Shown in pieces: positions 1 through 8,347 of a stretch of 64,000 nucleotides of DNA. The notes under the pieces were generated by a model that did no database searches, was not told where the DNA came from, and worked only from the letters and a program-made list of their open reading frames with translations. Origin of the DNA: Desulfuromonadales bacterium (GTDB lineage: Bacteria > Desulfobacterota > Desulfuromonadia > Desulfuromonadales > Geopsychrobacteraceae); the NCBI GenBank assembly GCA_016931615.1, contig JAFGEL010000040.1, positions 1 through 64,000 on the forward strand, in the 5' to 3' direction. Position numbers and translations under genes: made by a program. Within the stretch, counting starts at the first letter, position 1, and the number at the start of each line of letters is the position of its first letter.

Positions 1-417
1 CAGCGGGCAACGGTTGTCACGGTGTTTATCCGCACCAGCCCCTTCCGCCCCGGTGATGCCTATGACAGCAATGCCGCGACCGGAACGCTTGTTCAGGCCA
101 GCTCCGACACTCGGGAGATCCTGCAGCTGGCCATGCAGCTGTTTGACAGGATCTGGAAAGCCGGCTACCGCTACGCCAAGGGGGGAGTCATGCTGGGGGG
201 ATTCTGTCGCGAAGACCAGGTGCAATACCGGTTATTCCACCCGCAGCGACAGAGCGAACAGGATGATCGGCTGATGCGCACCCTCGACACCATCAACCAG
301 GGCAGCGGATCGGTCTGGTTCGGCGGCCAACAGGCCAGAAAAGACTGGTTTATGACCCGGGAAAATCTTTCACCGGCCTATACCACCCGCTGGGACTCCC
401 TGCCGCGAATCGGGTGA
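1..417 (+). CDS. umuC: UmuC-like Y-family DNA polymerase V subunit, 3' end
   Basis: Only the last 138 codons are in the window; the start lies before base 1. The reading frame is open from base 1. The protein matches the C-terminal tail of UmuC: TSPF near its start, GYRYAKGGVML in the middle, and LSPAYTTRWDSLP before the stop, the pattern that ends the DUF4113-type tail. UmuC is the catalytic subunit of the error-prone, SOS-induced polymerase V and works with processed UmuD. A LexA box or umuD cannot be checked because the upstream part is missing. A good intrinsic terminator follows immediately. Confidence 0.93.
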   Translation, partial: QRATVVTVFIRTSPFRPGDAYDSNAATGTLVQASSDTREILQLAMQLFDRIWKAGYRYAKGGVMLGGFCREDQVQYRLFHPQRQSEQDDRLMRTLDTINQGSGSVWFGGQQARKDWFMTRENLSPAYTTRWDSLPRIG

Positions 418-421
418 TTCC

Positions 422-445
422 GTGTCGGGCCTGCGGCACTTTTTT
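422..445 (+). terminator. Rho-independent terminator after umuC
   Basis: A 6-bp stem (GTGTCG with CGGCAC, one G-T wobble) and a 6-base loop are followed directly by six T residues. It starts 5 bases after the umuC stop and separates umuC from the convergent SseB-like gene. Confidence 0.65.
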
Positions 446-465
446 GCGGCAGAGGATCAAGACGA

Positions 466-894
466 CTACGGCTCCGCTGGTTCCTCACCGTTATCGGGAG
501 GTTGTTGGTCACTGTCCTCTTTGGCTTTCTGAACAACGCTCTTAAGCCAGCTGATCTCATCCGGTTCGAAAAACTTCTGTGATTCCGTACCGTAGTTCAG
601 CGCCCAGTAAATATTGCCGGACGACATTTCGGTGATACCGTGCCCGGTGACGGGCAGATATCTGGTTTTTTTGTCCGCCCAATCGGTCAATCGGCTGATG
701 GTGTCGAAGAGCATCAGGTAGGTTTTGTCGTTCGCTTCGACCAACAACGGCAGAGCGCCGTCTTCATTGATCCGGCTGTCCTGTTCCGCAATGATCGGCA
801 CATAGAAATGCGAGTTCAAAAACAGGTTGTAGAAATCGGGCCAGTTTTTCTCGTTCTCACTACAGAGTTGAATGGCCTCATCGAGTCTGGTCAT
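466..894 (-). CDS. SseB-like family protein
   Basis: About 142 residues, resembling the N-terminal SseB domain: FYNLFLNSHFYVPII near the start, then PLLVEANDKTYLMLFDT. SseB-domain proteins are small, soluble and mostly uncharacterised; in E. coli SseB affects serine-sensitivity phenotypes. The C-terminus is acidic and proline-rich (KAKEDSD to PAEP). A GTG at 909 is possible, but an AAGGA seven bases before the ATG at 894 favours the later start. It converges on umuC. The family match is moderate and the function unknown. Confidence 0.7.
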   Translation of the reverse strand: MTRLDEAIQLCSENEKNWPDFYNLFLNSHFYVPIIAEQDSRINEDGALPLLVEANDKTYLMLFDTISRLTDWADKKTRYLPVTGHGITEMSSGNIYWALNYGTESQKFFEPDEISWLKSVVQKAKEDSDQQPPDNGEEPAEP

Positions 895-1043
895 AATCTC
901 GTCCTTCACATGGGTCTAAGTTCCAGGGTATTCAACCGTTACCGGTCAAGCATTTTGAGATGGCCGACATCCTAACACAGCCGCCAACAATATAACATGC
1001 GCAGGTTCTCCACCCATTTGTGGTGATTTATTCCGGTCCCGGG

Positions 1044-1071
1044 TTGAAAAGCCCCTGATTACAGGTAGGAT
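1044..1071 (+). promoter_or_regulatory. Putative sigma-70 promoter for the nitrilase-like gene
   Basis: TTGAAA at 1044-1049 and TAGGAT at 1066-1071 are separated by 16 bases, about 70 bases before the ATG at 1140. This is a consensus match by eye only. Confidence 0.45.
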
Positions 1072-1139
1072 TGTATCAGGCGGGTAAAGCAGGCAATCCG
1101 CAAAGCGACTGACCGACAGACGATCAACAACGGGCCGGC

Positions 1140-2333
1140 ATGTTCAGAATTGTCGATAAAAAACTCCACCTCGAGTTTCCGCGGGGCCATCATCACCACT
1201 GCATGATCTGTCAGATCCCCAATCAGCTGAGGTTGGAAAACCATGCCTACACGCTGGTTGATCCGGAAGACAAATGGCGTAAGATCCTCTCCATCCTCGA
1301 GCTGATCAGCTCGGCCAAAGGCAGCTTGAGCAAACTCCATTTCCTGCTTTTTCCCGAGACGTCCCTGCCCTACCGTTCGATCCCCGCCCTGATTGCCTTC
1401 ATCACCCGGCATTTCACCCCCAACCGTGTGGTGGTGATCGGCGTCGAACATATCGACCTGCTCAGCTACGTCGACCTGCTGGAAACTTATCGCGCCGACA
1501 ACGCCGAAGCGCTGGAGAGCGTCAGAAAAGACAAAGATTCCGGCGAAATCAACGGCATCCCGGTGAATTGCTGCCTGACCATCGTCAAGGAAGCTGCCGG
1601 CACCGTGCGGGTTTTCATTCAGGCCAAAAGCCATCCGTTCTTCGGTGAGGAGACGGTCGACCCGTTCCACGATCTTTATCGCGGCAAGGTTTTTCCGCTG
1701 TTCAACTGTCAGCCGACCGGGTTCAATTTCATGTCGCTGATCTGCCTCGACTATATTTACCGTGACCTCTACAGTTCCAATATCGCCATGGTCATCGACA
1801 AGGCCAACGACCTGTTCTTTCGGACCCGCCAACGGCTCGATCTGCTCTGCGTTCTTGAATGCAACCACAAACCGGAGCACCAGGCGTTTCGCGATGTCGT
1901 CAACGGTTTCTACGGCGAGTATCTGTCCTATACACCCGGCGTGCGCCATACGACGACGGTCTTCTGCAACAGCTCCAACGAGACCACCGGACTGGGACAT
2001 GAGACCCAACCGGCTTTCGGCTGTTCGATGGTTCTTCTGCACCACAGCCATAAAATCGCCGCCAGCCGTCACAGCGGTTTCAGCACTGATGATTTTGACG
2101 GTCTGCCGGTGTGTCGCTATCGCTTCGGCAATGAGACCCGCCTGTACTATTTCAACCTGCCGCTGTTCCACGAACTGGATCCGCGCACAACCCGCTTTCC
2201 GCTGAAAATTCATGCGATTTACCGCCCCGAAGGCCAGGGCTGGAGCCGGGTCAACGGCGACTCCACCCAGGCCGACCTGGCTGAGTATGACTTTGCCGCT
2301 GCCGTGCGGCTTGACGCCGCGGAAAAAAGCTGA
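1140..2333 (+). CDS. Stand-alone nitrilase-superfamily (C-N hydrolase fold) protein
   Basis: 397 residues. I infer a carbon-nitrogen hydrolase fold from three motifs in the right order: Glu73 in LLFPETSLPY, Lys163 in QAKSHPFF, and Cys202 in SLICLDYIYRDLY. Together they form the Glu-Lys-Cys triad of nitrilases and amidases. It is longer than ordinary nitrilases (about 260-330), has a His-rich N-terminus (HHHHC at 17-21), and lacks the usual small-amidase signatures, so its substrate is unknown. The ATG at 1140 has a poor ribosome site, but an in-frame stop at 1110-1112 rules out a longer protein. A nitrilase-like domain of this sort is fused to reverse transcriptases in UG1/DRT1 defence proteins. 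No reverse transcriptase is present here. It lies between umuC and a DNA-repair-type radical SAM gene. Confidence 0.65.
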   Translation: MFRIVDKKLHLEFPRGHHHHCMICQIPNQLRLENHAYTLVDPEDKWRKILSILELISSAKGSLSKLHFLLFPETSLPYRSIPALIAFITRHFTPNRVVVIGVEHIDLLSYVDLLETYRADNAEALESVRKDKDSGEINGIPVNCCLTIVKEAAGTVRVFIQAKSHPFFGEETVDPFHDLYRGKVFPLFNCQPTGFNFMSLICLDYIYRDLYSSNIAMVIDKANDLFFRTRQRLDLLCVLECNHKPEHQAFRDVVNGFYGEYLSYTPGVRHTTTVFCNSSNETTGLGHETQPAFGCSMVLLHHSHKIAASRHSGFSTDDFDGLPVCRYRFGNETRLYYFNLPLFHELDPRTTRFPLKIHAIYRPEGQGWSRVNGDSTQADLAEYDFAAAVRLDAAEKS

Positions 2334-2399
2334 CCTTTCAAGCGGCCGCCCTGCCCTGATTCTCGACCATGCTGCAGAATTTCATGTACGAGCCAATGC

Positions 2400-2418
2400 T
2401 GTGACTTTTTCTGTCACG
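2400..2418. repeat. Short inverted repeat upstream of the radical SAM gene
   Basis: GTGAC (2401-2405) and GTCAC (2413-2417) flank a T-rich 7-base loop, about 47 bases before the ATG at 2465. It could be an operator or a weak hairpin. No poly-T run follows, so it is not a convincing terminator. Confidence 0.3.
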
Positions 2419-2464
2419 ATGATTATTTAAACTCATCACCAACTGAGACAGAAAGGCACCGGCG

Positions 2465-3790
2465 ATGAGCGTGAATCAACCGGCACCACTGAGGCCGCCG
2501 GCAATAAAAAGGGGCCCCGACCTGGCGGAGAAACTGCGCATCCTTTCCGCCGCAGCCAGATATGATGCATCCTGTGCCTCAAGCGGCAGCAACCGTCAGG
2601 GGCGCGGTGTCGGTGCGGCCCATACCAGCGGCATCTGTCATTCCTGGTCGGCCGATGGACGCTGCATTTCACTGCTCAAGGTGCTGTACAGCAACCACTG
2701 CCTGTTCGATTGCGCCTATTGCCTCAATCGCCGCTCAAACGACCACCCGCGCGTCAGCTTTACCCCACGCGAGCTGGCTCAACTGACTGTTGACTTCTAC
2801 CGCCGCAACTACATTGAGGGGCTCTTCCTCAGCTCCGCTGTGTTTGCCAGTGCCGATGACACCATGCTGCAACTGCTGGAAACCCTGCATCTGCTGCGCA
2901 GCGAATACGCCTTTCACGGCTATATCCACCTGAAAATCATTCCCGGCTGCAGTGCCGGACTGCTCAGTGCAGCCGCCGAACTGGCCGATCGCATGAGTGC
3001 CAATATCGAACTTCCGACCAGGCGCAGCCTGGAGCTGCTGGCCCCGGAAAAAAAGGAACATGACATCCTCAACGTCTTTGACCAGGTCAATCAGCAGCAT
3101 GCGGAGCAACATCCGCGAGCACTGCAGCACCGTGGCAGAACGATCAATCCGGCCGGTATGAGTACCCAGATGATCATCGGCGCGACAGCCGACAATGACC
3201 TTGCCATCCTGAGCCGTGCGGACCAGCTTTATCGTCGAGCACAACTCAAGCGCGTCTATTATTCAGCCTATATTCCGGTCAATCAGGACGGACGCCTGCC
3301 CGGACGGGAAGGGCCACCGCCGTTACTGCGGGAACATCGTCTCTACCAGGCGGACTGGCTGCTGCGGCAGTATCGGTTCAGGCTTGAAGAACTTATCGCT
3401 GCGGAAAACCCCTATCTAGACAACGACCTCGATCCCAAAGCGGCCTGGGCTCTGCGTCACCTTGAATATTTTCCCGTCGATATCAATCGTGCGACCAAGT
3501 CCGAACTGCTGCGCGTGCCGGGTATCGGTCTACGCTCGCAGCGCCGCATCCTGGCCGCGCGGCGCCAGACCAGGCTGCGGATTGATGACCTGGCCCGGCT
3601 CAGCGTGGTGATGAAGCGCGCCCGCTATTTCCTGCACGATGGCTTCAGTGCGGCCTTCAACACTCCCCTGAGGGAAGATAGCTTGCGTGGGTTGTTGACC
3701 GCCGACAGCCGCCGTCCAGCAGCCCAGCTGAGCTTTAATTTCAATCCTCCCGCCGAAGACGCGCTCAGTGCCCTGTGTGGAGAGCTGTGA
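2465..3790 (+). CDS. Putative DNA modification/repair radical SAM protein (TIGR03916-like)
   Basis: 441 residues. The radical SAM CxxxCxxC motif is present as Cys79, Cys83 and Cys86 (HCLFDCAYC), which should bind a 4Fe-4S cluster that cleaves S-adenosylmethionine. Around it are the family-typical KVLYSNHC and SSAVFASADDTM stretches. Near residues 345-400, DINRATKSELLRVPGIG forms a helix-hairpin-helix DNA-binding motif. Family knowledge links this protein to uracil-DNA-glycosylase-type genes, and the next gene is its usual partner. The substrate is not established. The stop overlaps the next start (TGATG), indicating translational coupling. ATG at 2465 has AAAGG eight bases upstream. Confidence 0.88.
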   Translation: MSVNQPAPLRPPAIKRGPDLAEKLRILSAAARYDASCASSGSNRQGRGVGAAHTSGICHSWSADGRCISLLKVLYSNHCLFDCAYCLNRRSNDHPRVSFTPRELAQLTVDFYRRNYIEGLFLSSAVFASADDTMLQLLETLHLLRSEYAFHGYIHLKIIPGCSAGLLSAAAELADRMSANIELPTRRSLELLAPEKKEHDILNVFDQVNQQHAEQHPRALQHRGRTINPAGMSTQMIIGATADNDLAILSRADQLYRRAQLKRVYYSAYIPVNQDGRLPGREGPPPLLREHRLYQADWLLRQYRFRLEELIAAENPYLDNDLDPKAAWALRHLEYFPVDINRATKSELLRVPGIGLRSQRRILAARRQTRLRIDDLARLSVVMKRARYFLHDGFSAAFNTPLREDSLRGLLTADSRRPAAQLSFNFNPPAEDALSALCGEL

Positions 3791-4539
3791 TGATTCTCCA
3801 TTACGACGGCAGTCTGTGCGGTTTTCTCTGTCTGGTGGGCCGGGGTCTCAAAGAAGGTTTGCCGATCAGCCGCATTGAGCGCTCAGCAACCCGCAGTGGT
3901 GACCTGTTTGCCGCTGAACTCAGCATCACCAGCGATTCCGCCACGGCGGCTGAGGTGGCACTGCGCTTGGAAAAACTGGTGGGTAAAAGCTTCATGCCCC
4001 GGCTGGCGCATGCCCTGTTCAGTGAAGAAGACCGAATTGAAGAGGATCTGGTGGAACTGTTCCAGCGTGTTCGCCGTGAAGGGCGCAGCCTGCTCATGAA
4101 CCCGCCCGATCTCCTGGTCAACCGCATCGACCGGGCAGCACAGCGGACGCAGCGTGAACGCCACCGGCTGCTCGGACTGGTGCGTTTTGAGAGACTGGTT
4201 GACAGCTCATACCTGGCGCGCTGTCGGCCTCGCACCAATTGCGTGCCGTTACTCGGCAGTCATTTCAACAAGAGGCTCGGCGGACAGATCTGGTTGATAT
4301 TCGATGAACAGCGCAAAGTCGCGGTTTGTGGCGATGGCCATCACTGGCAGGTCAACGAGCAGGTCGACATCGCCGCTGACCTGCCCCGGCACCCTACGGA
4401 AACCCAGATGAGCGATCTGTGGCGGGATTTCTATCACAGTATCAGCAACCCGGCCCGAACCAATCAGCGCCTGCGGCAGCAATTCATGCCCCACCGCTAC
4501 TGGGCTTTTCTGACTGAGCTGCAGCCCTTTCGGCGCTGA
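3790..4539 (+). CDS. DUF4130 / TIGR03915-type putative DNA metabolism protein
   Basis: 249 residues from the ATG at 3790, which overlaps the previous stop by one base and has GGAGAG upstream. Family features include RHRLLGLVRFERL, a PLLGSHFNKRL block, WLIFDEQRKVAV, and the closing QQFMPHRYWAFLTEL. This family occurs next to TIGR03916 radical SAM proteins, either alone or as the N-terminal half of a UdgX uracil-DNA-binding fusion. Here no UDG domain follows and the protein ends after DUF4130. The pair is predicted to process a nucleic-acid lesion or modification; the chemistry is unknown. Confidence 0.85.
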   Translation: MILHYDGSLCGFLCLVGRGLKEGLPISRIERSATRSGDLFAAELSITSDSATAAEVALRLEKLVGKSFMPRLAHALFSEEDRIEEDLVELFQRVRREGRSLLMNPPDLLVNRIDRAAQRTQRERHRLLGLVRFERLVDSSYLARCRPRTNCVPLLGSHFNKRLGGQIWLIFDEQRKVAVCGDGHHWQVNEQVDIAADLPRHPTETQMSDLWRDFYHSISNPARTNQRLRQQFMPHRYWAFLTELQPFRR

Positions 4540-4562
4540 TTCAAAAGCCGAGGAATCATCAT

Positions 4563-5051
4563 TCAACGCGGGCTATTGAGGAAACCGATCAGCTCACGGT
4601 TCAAAGTGAGCAGCAGAGGCCGAATGGCATCCATGTCACGCTTTGACCAGACCGGTGAACTCATTCCGGGGTTTGAGCCTGTCGGCGGAGACAACAGTCG
4701 AATATTCAGAAAGCGGGTTTCAACCGAGCCGTCCGCAGCCTTGACATACATCTCGAAAGCGACTGTCCAGTCACCTTTGGCAATACATCCGGCACCAGAG
4801 CAGGGATACTCGATCTGCTGACGGCCGATAATTTTGCCGTCTTCGCGGTCGGCGGCGATGATCGGATCGGGGTAAGCGTTCAGCTCTCTCTCCATCCAGA
4901 TCAGGGTTCTATCAATCATCAACGCCTGTGTCAGCCCGGCCACTTCGGAGTTTATACGAATCACCTTATCCGCCTCAGAGACAGGTGAAAAGCTGCCGGA
5001 ACAGGCCGTCACAATTATCGCCATAAGGATCAGAAGTAACTTTTTCATCAT
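4563..5051 (-). CDS. Small hypothetical lipoprotein
   Basis: 162 residues. The N-terminus is a lipoprotein signal: MMKKLLLILMAIIV followed by lipobox TAC with Cys17, so it should be lipidated and probably outer-membrane anchored. The mature part is charged, contains IEYPCSGAGC with two further cysteines, and ends in an amphipathic stretch. I recognise no family. Two adjacent ATG codons (5051 and 5048) are possible starts; GGAG lies seven bases before the first. It converges on the DUF4130 gene, 23 bases apart, and is divergent from the GAPDH/arsJ pair. Confidence 0.75.
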   Translation of the reverse strand: MMKKLLLILMAIIVTACSGSFSPVSEADKVIRINSEVAGLTQALMIDRTLIWMERELNAYPDPIIAADREDGKIIGRQQIEYPCSGAGCIAKGDWTVAFEMYVKAADGSVETRFLNIRLLSPPTGSNPGMSSPVWSKRDMDAIRPLLLTLNRELIGFLNSPR

Positions 5052-5079
5052 CAGAGGTCTCCCCGCCAGGGTTTTCTGA

Positions 5080-5108
5080 ATTATACCAGCCGATCATTGA
5101 GCTGTCTG
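5080..5108 (-). promoter_or_regulatory. Extended -10 promoter for the lipoprotein gene
   Basis: On the minus strand TGGTATAAT (extended -10; hexamer 5080-5085) lies 17 bases from CAGACA (5103-5108). The predicted transcript start is about 20 bases before the ATG. Confidence 0.5.
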
Positions 5109-5125
5109 TTGTATAGAGCCCCCAA

Positions 5126-5141
5126 TCAGGAAAAATCCTGA
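5126..5141. repeat. Perfect palindrome upstream of the GAPDH-arsJ pair
   Basis: TCAGGA-AAAA-TCCTGA, a 6-4-6 inverted repeat in the divergent region between the lipoprotein gene and GAPDH, about 64 bases before the GAPDH start. It could be an operator for an unlinked regulator. There is no T-run for termination. Confidence 0.4.
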
Positions 5142-5204
5142 CTGGAGATGGCATCAGCTTTCTGTTACTCTGCGCCGCAACTCTTCTGTGGAAGGAGCTT
5201 TATC

Positions 5205-6215
5205 ATGAGTATTCGCGTCGGCATCAACGGTTTCGGACGCATGGGCCGGCTGGCCCTGCGGGTTGCCGGCGACTGGCCGGAATTTGATATTGTTCACATC
5301 AATGAAGCCGAAGGTGGCCCTGAAACGGCCGCCCATCTTCTGGAATTCGATTCCATTCATGGCCGTTGGAACAGGCCCGTCAGCTTTACGGACGAGGACA
5401 TCGTTATCGGTGAAAGAACGATCGGCTTCAGTGCTTTCACATCTCCCGAAAAAATCCCGTGGAAACACCATGGTGTCGACATCGTCATTGAAGCGACCGG
5501 AAAATTCAAGACAGCCGGAACCATTCAACCGCACTTTGATCAGGGGGCCAGGAAAGTCATCGTGGCGGCTCCGGTGAAGCAGGATGCGTTAAATGTCGTC
5601 ATGGGGGTGAACGATCATCTCTACGAACCGGACAGGCATCATCTGTTGACCGCGGCCTCCTGTACCACCAACTGCCTCGCCCCGGTGGTCAAAGTACTTC
5701 ATGAACAGATCGGTATTGAGCATGGGGTCATTACCACCATTCATGATGCGACCAACACCCAGGTGATCGTCGATGCCCCGCACAAGGATCTGCGCCGTGC
5801 CCGGGCGGCCGGGATGTCCCTCATCCCCACCACCACCGGAAGCGCAACGGCGATTACTCTGATCTACCCGGAACTCAAGGGCAAATTAAACGGGCACGCG
5901 ATCCGTGTCCCTTTATTGACCGGATCACTCACCGATGCCGTATTTGAAATGTCCGAAGCGGTCACGGCAGACGAGGTCAATCAGCTTTTTCGCCTGGCCG
6001 CGGCGACCGATCTCAAAGATATCCTCGCGGTGGAAGAGCGTCCGCTGGTGTCGATCGATTTCAAAAGCGATCCGCACTCAGCGATTATCGACGCCCTCAG
6101 CACCATGGTCGTTGACGGCACTCAGCTGAAAGTTTACGCCTGGTACGACAACGAAATGGGCTATGCCCACCGCCTGATGGAACTGTGCAGGAAGGTTGCC
6201 GGTTCACTGTCATGA
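5205..6215 (+). CDS. gap: ArsJ-associated glyceraldehyde-3-phosphate dehydrogenase
   Basis: 336 residues. The Rossmann motif [10 protein letters not shown] (6-15) binds NAD, and Cys153 in ASCTTNC is the catalytic cysteine. HDATNTQ and [11 protein letters not shown] are further family blocks. ATG at 5205 is chosen over the in-frame ATG at 5148 because GAAGGAGC sits just before it and it gives the normal N-terminus. With arsJ immediately downstream (ATGA overlap), the likely role is making 1-arseno-3-phosphoglycerate from glyceraldehyde 3-phosphate and arsenate, which ArsJ then exports. A glycolytic role is less likely but not excluded. Confidence 0.92.
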   Translation: MSIRVGINGFGRMGRLALRVAGDWPEFDIVHINEAEGGPETAAHLLEFDSIHGRWNRPVSFTDEDIVIGERTIGFSAFTSPEKIPWKHHGVDIVIEATGKFKTAGTIQPHFDQGARKVIVAAPVKQDALNVVMGVNDHLYEPDRHHLLTAASCTTNCLAPVVKVLHEQIGIEHGVITTIHDATNTQVIVDAPHKDLRRARAAGMSLIPTTTGSATAITLIYPELKGKLNGHAIRVPLLTGSLTDAVFEMSEAVTADEVNQLFRLAAATDLKDILAVEERPLVSIDFKSDPHSAIIDALSTMVVDGTQLKVYAWYDNEMGYAHRLMELCRKVAGSLS

Positions 6216-7423
6216 CCAGCGTCAGGAACTACAGCCTGGTAACCGGCGCTTACTGGGGCTTCACCCTGACCGATGGGGCCCTGCGCATGCTGGTTCTGCT
6301 GCACTTTCACCAGCTGGGATACCGTCCCGTCCAGATCGCTCTGCTCTTTCTGTTTTACGAATTTTTCGGCATCGTCACTAACCTGGTTGGTGGCTGGATC
6401 GCTGCCCGCATGGGTCTCAAAGTGACTCTGTTTGTGGGACTTGCGCTGCAGGTCCTGGCCCTGACGGCCCTTTCGTATCTGAACCCGAACTGGCCGGTCG
6501 GGTTTTCGGTCATTTTTGTCATGGCCCTTCAGGCCCTCTCCGGTATTGCCAAGGACCTGACCAAGATGAGCAGTAAAAGCGCCATCAAGGTGCTGATCCC
6601 GGAGCATGCCGAAACCACCCTGTTCAAATGGGTCGCCCTGCTGACCGGGTCGAAAAATGCGCTGAAAGGGGCCGGATTTTTTCTCGGTGGGCTGCTCCTT
6701 GCGTGGATCGGCTTTCGAGCCGCGTTGCTGGCCATGGCTGCGGGCCTGATGATTATCCTGACGGCGACCCTGTTATCCCTGCCCCGAGAACTGGGTCGAT
6801 CCGGCAAAAAAACCAAATTCAGCGCCGTTCTTTCAAAAAGCCGTAACATCAACCTGCTGTCTGCGGCACGCTTGTTTCTGTTCGGTTCGCGAGACATCTG
6901 GTTTGTCGTCGGGTTGCCGGTTTATCTGGCCACAACGCTCGGCTGGAGCCACACCGCTGTCGGCTCCTTTCTGGCCCTCTGGGTTATCGGCTACGGTGGC
7001 GTCCAGGCTCTGGCTCCAAAACTGCTCAGGAGCTGCTTCAAGACCGGGACTCCCCGTGGCGGAACAGCGGTTCTGGGAGCCCTGCTCCTGGCGGCACTGA
7101 CGTTCCTGCTGGCCTTCGGCAATCTGGTCGGGATTTCTCCCTGGCTGAGTATTCTTCCCGGGTTGGCCCTGTTCGGGGCGATTTTCGCCGTCAACTCTGC
7201 AGTTCACAGTTACCTGATCCTGGCTTACACCGATCATCAGGATGTTACCCTCAATGTCGGTTTTTACTACATGGCCAATGCAGCAGGACGGCTGCTCGGC
7301 ACGCTCCTCTCGGGAGTGATTTTTCAGTTTGCCGGTCTGGTCGGTTGCCTTCTGGTGGCTGGGGGATTTATTCTTGTCGCCGCCGCTTTTTCCCTGTTGC
7401 TGCCCCGTACGAAAACGGCCTGA
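6212..7423 (+). CDS. arsJ: Organoarsenical efflux MFS transporter ArsJ
   Basis: 403 residues with many hydrophobic segments typical of a 12-helix major-facilitator protein. The conserved start [20 protein letters not shown] and the internal [13 protein letters not shown] motif identify ArsJ. It exports 1-arseno-3-phosphoglycerate, which then decays outside the cell to arsenate, giving arsenate resistance together with the adjacent GAPDH. The start at 6212 overlaps the GAPDH stop (ATGA), so the two are translationally coupled. No arsR, arsC or other ars gene lies nearby. Confidence 0.93.
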   Translation: MTSVRNYSLVTGAYWGFTLTDGALRMLVLLHFHQLGYRPVQIALLFLFYEFFGIVTNLVGGWIAARMGLKVTLFVGLALQVLALTALSYLNPNWPVGFSVIFVMALQALSGIAKDLTKMSSKSAIKVLIPEHAETTLFKWVALLTGSKNALKGAGFFLGGLLLAWIGFRAALLAMAAGLMIILTATLLSLPRELGRSGKKTKFSAVLSKSRNINLLSAARLFLFGSRDIWFVVGLPVYLATTLGWSHTAVGSFLALWVIGYGGVQALAPKLLRSCFKTGTPRGGTAVLGALLLAALTFLLAFGNLVGISPWLSILPGLALFGAIFAVNSAVHSYLILAYTDHQDVTLNVGFYYMANAAGRLLGTLLSGVIFQFAGLVGCLLVAGGFILVAAAFSLLLPRTKTA

Positions 7424-7454
7424 GACGAGAGATTTCTTGAAATCACAGCTGCAG

Positions 7455-7478
7455 GGCGGTAAAATCCGCCATGTTTTG
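7455..7478 (+). terminator. Possible weak terminator after arsJ
   Basis: GGCGG (7455-7459) pairs with CCGCC (7466-7470) across a 6-base loop and is followed by a T-rich but broken tract. A second small inverted repeat, GATTTC/GAAATC, lies at 7431-7444. Confidence 0.35.
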
Positions 7479-7508
7479 CTGTTTCCCTGTCTCCAAGGAG
7501 AATTGTAA

Positions 7509-8189
7509 ATGAAAAGCTTCTCGCCCCTGTTTCTGGCCGTGTTGCTCTGCACCACACTGATTTCACCGGTTGCGGCAGAAACCCGCTACGTTTCCGATCT
7601 GCTCGTGGTGACGGTCAGAGACCAGAAAGGAGACCAGTATAAAACCTTGGAAACAATCCTCACCGCCACCCCGGTGGAGATCCTTGAGGAAGATAAAACC
7701 TACGTCAAAGTGCGAACCCCAAAAGGGACTGAAGGTTATGTCCGCAAGCAGTACATCACCAAGGAGCTGCCGAAAAACCTTCAGATCGAGCAGCTGCAGG
7801 CCGAAGTTCTCGACCTGCGACAGAAACTGGAAGAGATTCAGCAGAATTCCCAGCAGAGCATTGCCGACGCCAGTCAGCATCAGTCCCGGGTTGAAACCCT
7901 GACCAGTCAGCTGGAACAGTCACAAGAGGAACTGAACGCGGTCAAACTCAAGTATGAGGAGCTGTCGAAAAATTCGGAAAATGTCCTGAACCTGACGGCG
8001 GAAAATGAACAGTTGATCGAGCAGAATGGTTTGATCAACAGTGAACTGCTGATGCTGCGTGAGGAAAATCAGAATTTTCACCGCTCCAACATGATTCAGT
8101 GGTTCATTGCCGGGGCGGGTGTGTTCTTTTTCGGCTGGCTTATCGGTAAAATCTCGCGCAAAAAACAGCGTGGCTTTTCACGCTTGTAG
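7509..8189 (+). CDS. SH3-domain, coiled-coil, membrane-anchored protein (TIGR04211/YgiM-like)
   Basis: 226 residues. A signal peptide (1-23, ending VAA) is followed by a bacterial SH3-like domain (ETRYVSDLLVVTVRD to VRKQYI, about 24-83). A long coiled coil rich in Q, E and L follows (about 90-190), then one transmembrane helix near the C-terminus (MIQWFIAGAGVFFFGWLIG) and a basic tail. This matches the TIGR04211 SH3 family that includes E. coli YgiM, an envelope protein. Most of it should face the periplasm. AAGGAG lies eight bases before the ATG. It is probably monocistronic. Confidence 0.85.
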   Translation: MKSFSPLFLAVLLCTTLISPVAAETRYVSDLLVVTVRDQKGDQYKTLETILTATPVEILEEDKTYVKVRTPKGTEGYVRKQYITKELPKNLQIEQLQAEVLDLRQKLEEIQQNSQQSIADASQHQSRVETLTSQLEQSQEELNAVKLKYEELSKNSENVLNLTAENEQLIEQNGLINSELLMLREENQNFHRSNMIQWFIAGAGVFFFGWLIGKISRKKQRGFSRL

Positions 8190-8286
8190 AGATCTCCAAC
8201 CGCCATTCTCAAACAGCTCTCGGGCCAGAGCCGTTACTTTTCTGACCTTTTATTCTTCATTCAATTCTTTTATTTTCATAAAATAC

Positions 8287-8314
8287 TTGAAATCAAAGGG
8301 TTATAGTATATTTT
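8287..8314 (+). promoter_or_regulatory. Putative promoter for the HipA-like gene in an AT-rich patch
   Basis: TTGAAA (8287-8292) and TATTTT (8309-8314) are 16 bases apart in a stretch (about 8240-8340) clearly richer in A+T than its surroundings. Other -10 choices (TATAGT, 8303-8308) are possible. Confidence 0.35.
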
Positions 8315-8347
8315 TATATGCAATAAATCATTCGGTATGGCGATCCT

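Noticed and set aside
1059-2213. Long minus-strand open frame of 384 codons
   Set aside because: It lies antisense to the nitrilase-like gene, whose protein has ordered catalytic motifs. The minus product has no recognisable motif and looks like a shadow frame.
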